A DNA stretch of 6,529 nt, taken from positions 1 to 6,529 of the forward strand of contig LSSH01000031.1 of NCBI GenBank assembly GCA_001595885.1, in the 5' to 3' direction. The stretch comes from Candidatus Proteinoplasmatales archaeon SG8-5 (GTDB lineage Archaea; Thermoplasmatota; Thermoplasmata; SG8-5). The first letter of the stretch is position 1. Each line of letters starts with the position of its first letter. Below are positions 4,584 to 6,529 of this stretch, piece by piece. The notes below the pieces were generated by a model. It was given only the letters and a program-made list of their open reading frames with translations. It was not told where the DNA came from and did not search any database. Position numbers and translations under genes: made by a program.

Positions 4584-6529
4584 ATGCCATATCCGCCGGT
4601 CATGGTTGAGGTCTTTGTCGGCCGCGAGGAAGAGCTGGACAGGCTGAGGAGCGCATTTGATGATGCCGTAGAGGGCAAGGGCTCTACCATGTTCGTCTCC
4701 GGGGAGGCCGGCATCGGCAAGACCCGACTGGTGGAGGAGTTCGTCAAGGTCGCGGGCCGGAAGGAGGCCAAGGTGCTTTCGGGCGCGGCCGAGGCCATGG
4801 CCCAGCACCCGTTCCTCATATTCTCCAAGGCCCTGGGCGGGGTGACGTCCCGTCCCCTTTTCCGGGAGCAGGACACGGTCTCGTTCACCGAGATATTCGC
4901 GGTCAACAACTCGGGGCTGCTCATGGCCAAGGCGTCATCCGACGAGGGACTGGACGCGGACATATTCACGGGCATGCTGACCGCGGTCCAGGATTTCGTG
5001 CAGGACTCGTTCGATTCCACGGGCCAATTGAAGGCCGGCCTCGGGCGCCTGGAATACGGGGAGTTAACGATTCTCATCGAGCACGGCTCCCGCTTCTACC
5101 TCACAGCGGTGTTCAAGGGCTCCGAGCACACGGACATGAAGCTCGCCCTCAGGCAGGCGCTGCGGGAGATAGAGGAGACACAGGGGGACGTGCTGGCCTC
5201 CTGGTCGGGCATGGAGGACGAGCTGGTTCCGACCCAGGACATCATATCCCGCCTTGCCGGGCAGAGGTTCCTGGTCCGCAGGAGCCTGGAGGGCGTCGAG
5301 CTTACCCGGGAGAGGGTGCGCATCGCCGACGACGTTCTTGCCCTTGTAAAAGACCTGGCTTCGGCAGGTCCGCTCGTGCTTCACCTGGAGGACCTTCACT
5401 GGGCGGACGAGAGCTCGCTCTTCGTCTTGCGATACATTGCCAGGAACATCCGCGACCGCGGGGTCTTGCGCCTCTGCACGCACAGGCCCGGCCAGAGCGG
5501 CATCCTTGAGAGCGAGCTCGAGGGCATGAGGGAGGAGGGCACGTGCGCCGAGATCGCCCTTGCCCCGCTGGAGGCGGGCGACGTGTCAGGGCTGGTAGAG
5601 CTCGTGTACCCGGACAACGACTTCCCGTCGAGTCTCGTCGAGAACCTCGGGGGCCAGTGCGAGGGCAATCCGTTCTTCGTGCTAGAGATGCTGCACCAGA
5701 TGGGCGAGGAGGGCAACATCGTCGAATCGGATGGCCGCTACGTTCTCGTGAACGAGGTGTACAGCGTTCCCACCTCCATCGAGATGATAGTCCAGAGGAG
5801 GCTCTCCACCCTCGACGTGGACGCCATGGCCGTGGCCGAGTATGCCTCCTGCATAGGCAGGGAGTTCGACAGGGACATCCCCGGCTCCCTCGGCTCTGTC
5901 AGCGACATACCAGGGGCGTTCCAAAGCCTTGAGACCGGCGGCATCCTCAGCTTCACCAACGGCACGGCCCGTTTCACCCATTCCCTGTTCCAGGACGTGA
6001 CGTACGATTCGATCAGCCCCCACTGGAAGTCGCTATACCACAAGAGCATCGGGGAGTATTACGAAGCCGCTTACGTGAACCGCCTGGACGAGGTGCGGTA
6101 CGAGCTTGCCAGGCACTTCTCCCGCTCCAGGGAGTTCGGGAAGGCGTTCATGCACTGCATCAAGGCAGCCGAGAAGGCCGAGGCGGCCTACGCCCCGGAG
6201 CAGGCGGCCGTGTTCTATGCCGACGCCCTGGAGGCAATGCCGAAGGTCAAGGACGTGAGCGACGAGCGCGCCGTGGCCCTCCACGAGAGACTGGGAGACG
6301 CCCAGAAACTCTACGGGGACCTGGACCCCGCCCTGGAGAACTTCAGCAGGGCCAGGGCGCTCTCCAAGGACAACACCGTCCAGGCCCGGATGCTCCGCAA
6401 CATCAGCAAGATATACGAGAGCAAGGGCGAGATGGACACCGCCCTGGAGTACATCGGCATGGCCAAGGAGACCGCCGGCGGCGGCCTGGAGTACGGCCGC
6501 GCCCTCGTGGCCGAGGGCTTCGTGTACAT
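4584..6529 (+). CDS. STAND/AAA_16-type NTPase with inserted domain and C-terminal TPRs (3' end outside window)
   Basis: The frame is open from ATG 4584 to the window edge: 648 residues, no stop. VFVGREEELDRL (10-21) is the usual entry of AAA_16/STAND ATPases. Walker A is GEAGIGKT (40-47). Walker B is LVLHLEDLHWAD (264-275) with E269 and D270. A sensor-like THRP follows, then GNPFF (from G361), a winged-helix-like region (about 393-480) with RFTHSLFQD (463-471), and helical repeats from about 483. At least two TPR-like units (about 565-640) are visible. Between Walker A and B sits an unusual extra segment (about 100-224), containing IFTGMLTAVQDF, LEYGELTILIE and YLTAVFKG, that looks like a separate alpha/beta sensory fold. 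The protein probably acts as a cytoplasmic, ATP-driven signalling switch whose TPRs bind partners. An alternative ATG at 4602 would remove only six residues. The NTPase-TPR call is firm; the ligand and output are unknown. Confidence 0.93.
   Translation, partial: MPYPPVMVEVFVGREEELDRLRSAFDDAVEGKGSTMFVSGEAGIGKTRLVEEFVKVAGRKEAKVLSGAAEAMAQHPFLIFSKALGGVTSRPLFREQDTVSFTEIFAVNNSGLLMAKASSDEGLDADIFTGMLTAVQDFVQDSFDSTGQLKAGLGRLEYGELTILIEHGSRFYLTAVFKGSEHTDMKLALRQALREIEETQGDVLASWSGMEDELVPTQDIISRLAGQRFLVRRSLEGVELTRERVRIADDVLALVKDLASAGPLVLHLEDLHWADESSLFVLRYIARNIRDRGVLRLCTHRPGQSGILESELEGMREEGTCAEIALAPLEAGDVSGLVELVYPDNDFPSSLVENLGGQCEGNPFFVLEMLHQMGEEGNIVESDGRYVLVNEVYSVPTSIEMIVQRRLSTLDVDAMAVAEYASCIGREFDRDIPGSLGSVSDIPGAFQSLETGGILSFTNGTARFTHSLFQDVTYDSISPHWKSLYHKSIGEYYEAAYVNRLDEVRYELARHFSRSREFGKAFMHCIKAAEKAEAAYAPEQAAVFYADALEAMPKVKDVSDERAVALHERLGDAQKLYGDLDPALENFSRARALSKDNTVQARMLRNISKIYESKGEMDTALEYIGMAKETAGGGLEYGRALVAEGFVY
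4881..5255 (+). other. Inserted alpha/beta domain within the NTPase, longin/roadblock-like (inferred)
   Basis: This covers residues about 100-224 of the NTPase. The order reads as strand (TEIFAVNN), turn (SGLLMA), long helix (DADIFTGMLTAVQDFVQDSF), two to three strands (YGELTILIEH, RFYLTAVFKG) and a helix (MKLALRQALREIEE) leading to WSG. Such a strand-helix-strand-helix order is usual in longin and roadblock folds. The GMLTA-helix followed by a YG-strand also resembles, from memory, a small domain seen in other archaeal and cyanobacterial proteins. The fold call is from pattern only and was not tested by search. Confidence 0.5.

Noticed and set aside
4520..5077. Minus-strand ORF opposite the NTPase start
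   Set aside because: It is serine- and proline-rich low-complexity translation antisense to Walker A and the inserted domain.
5543..5932. Plus-strand ORF inside the NTPase gene in another frame
   Set aside because: It is arginine-rich with no recognisable motif and overlaps the conserved GNPFF and winged-helix coding sequence, so it is a product of high GC content.

Overview
The window looks archaeal, most likely a GC-rich euryarchaeal lineage such as Thermoplasmatota. That placement is inference. It rests on TATA-like boxes centred about 25-30 nt upstream of nearly every chosen start with no convincing Shine-Dalgarno site (leaderless style), on frequent AGG and ATA codons in otherwise GC-rich genes, and on the gene types: a Ras/Rab-like GTPase with a long C-terminal extension and large NTPase-TPR signalling proteins.

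Layout. 1-936 (+) is the 3' end of a TPR protein that begins outside the window. 984-1640 (+) is a cation-dependent class I O-methyltransferase. 1641-1836 is a short intergenic region between convergent genes, holding an imperfect copy of the GTPase gene's 3' end and a doubtful 31-codon ORF. 1837-2751 (-) is the Ras-like GTPase. 2752-2844 is a divergent promoter region. 2845-3942 (+) is an unrecognised protein with seven predicted membrane segments, in DNA clearly richer in AT than its neighbours. 3986-4543 (+) encodes a small membrane hairpin between two coiled coils. 4584-6529 (+), running off the right edge, is a large STAND/AAA_16-type NTPase with C-terminal TPRs.

The strongest novelty candidate is this last protein. 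Its Walker A (residues 40-47) and Walker B (about 263-270) motifs are about 220 residues apart. The space holds a separate alpha/beta-looking segment (about 100-224) that resembles a longin/roadblock-like module inserted into the NTPase core. Such modules are known platforms for small GTPases, and a Ras-like GTPase lies less than 2 kb away, so a GTPase-NTPase signalling pair is a reasonable but untested hypothesis. The first gene may be the C-terminal part of a paralogue of this NTPase, but its N-terminus is not visible.

No rRNA, tRNA, CRISPR array, insertion sequence or attachment site was seen.
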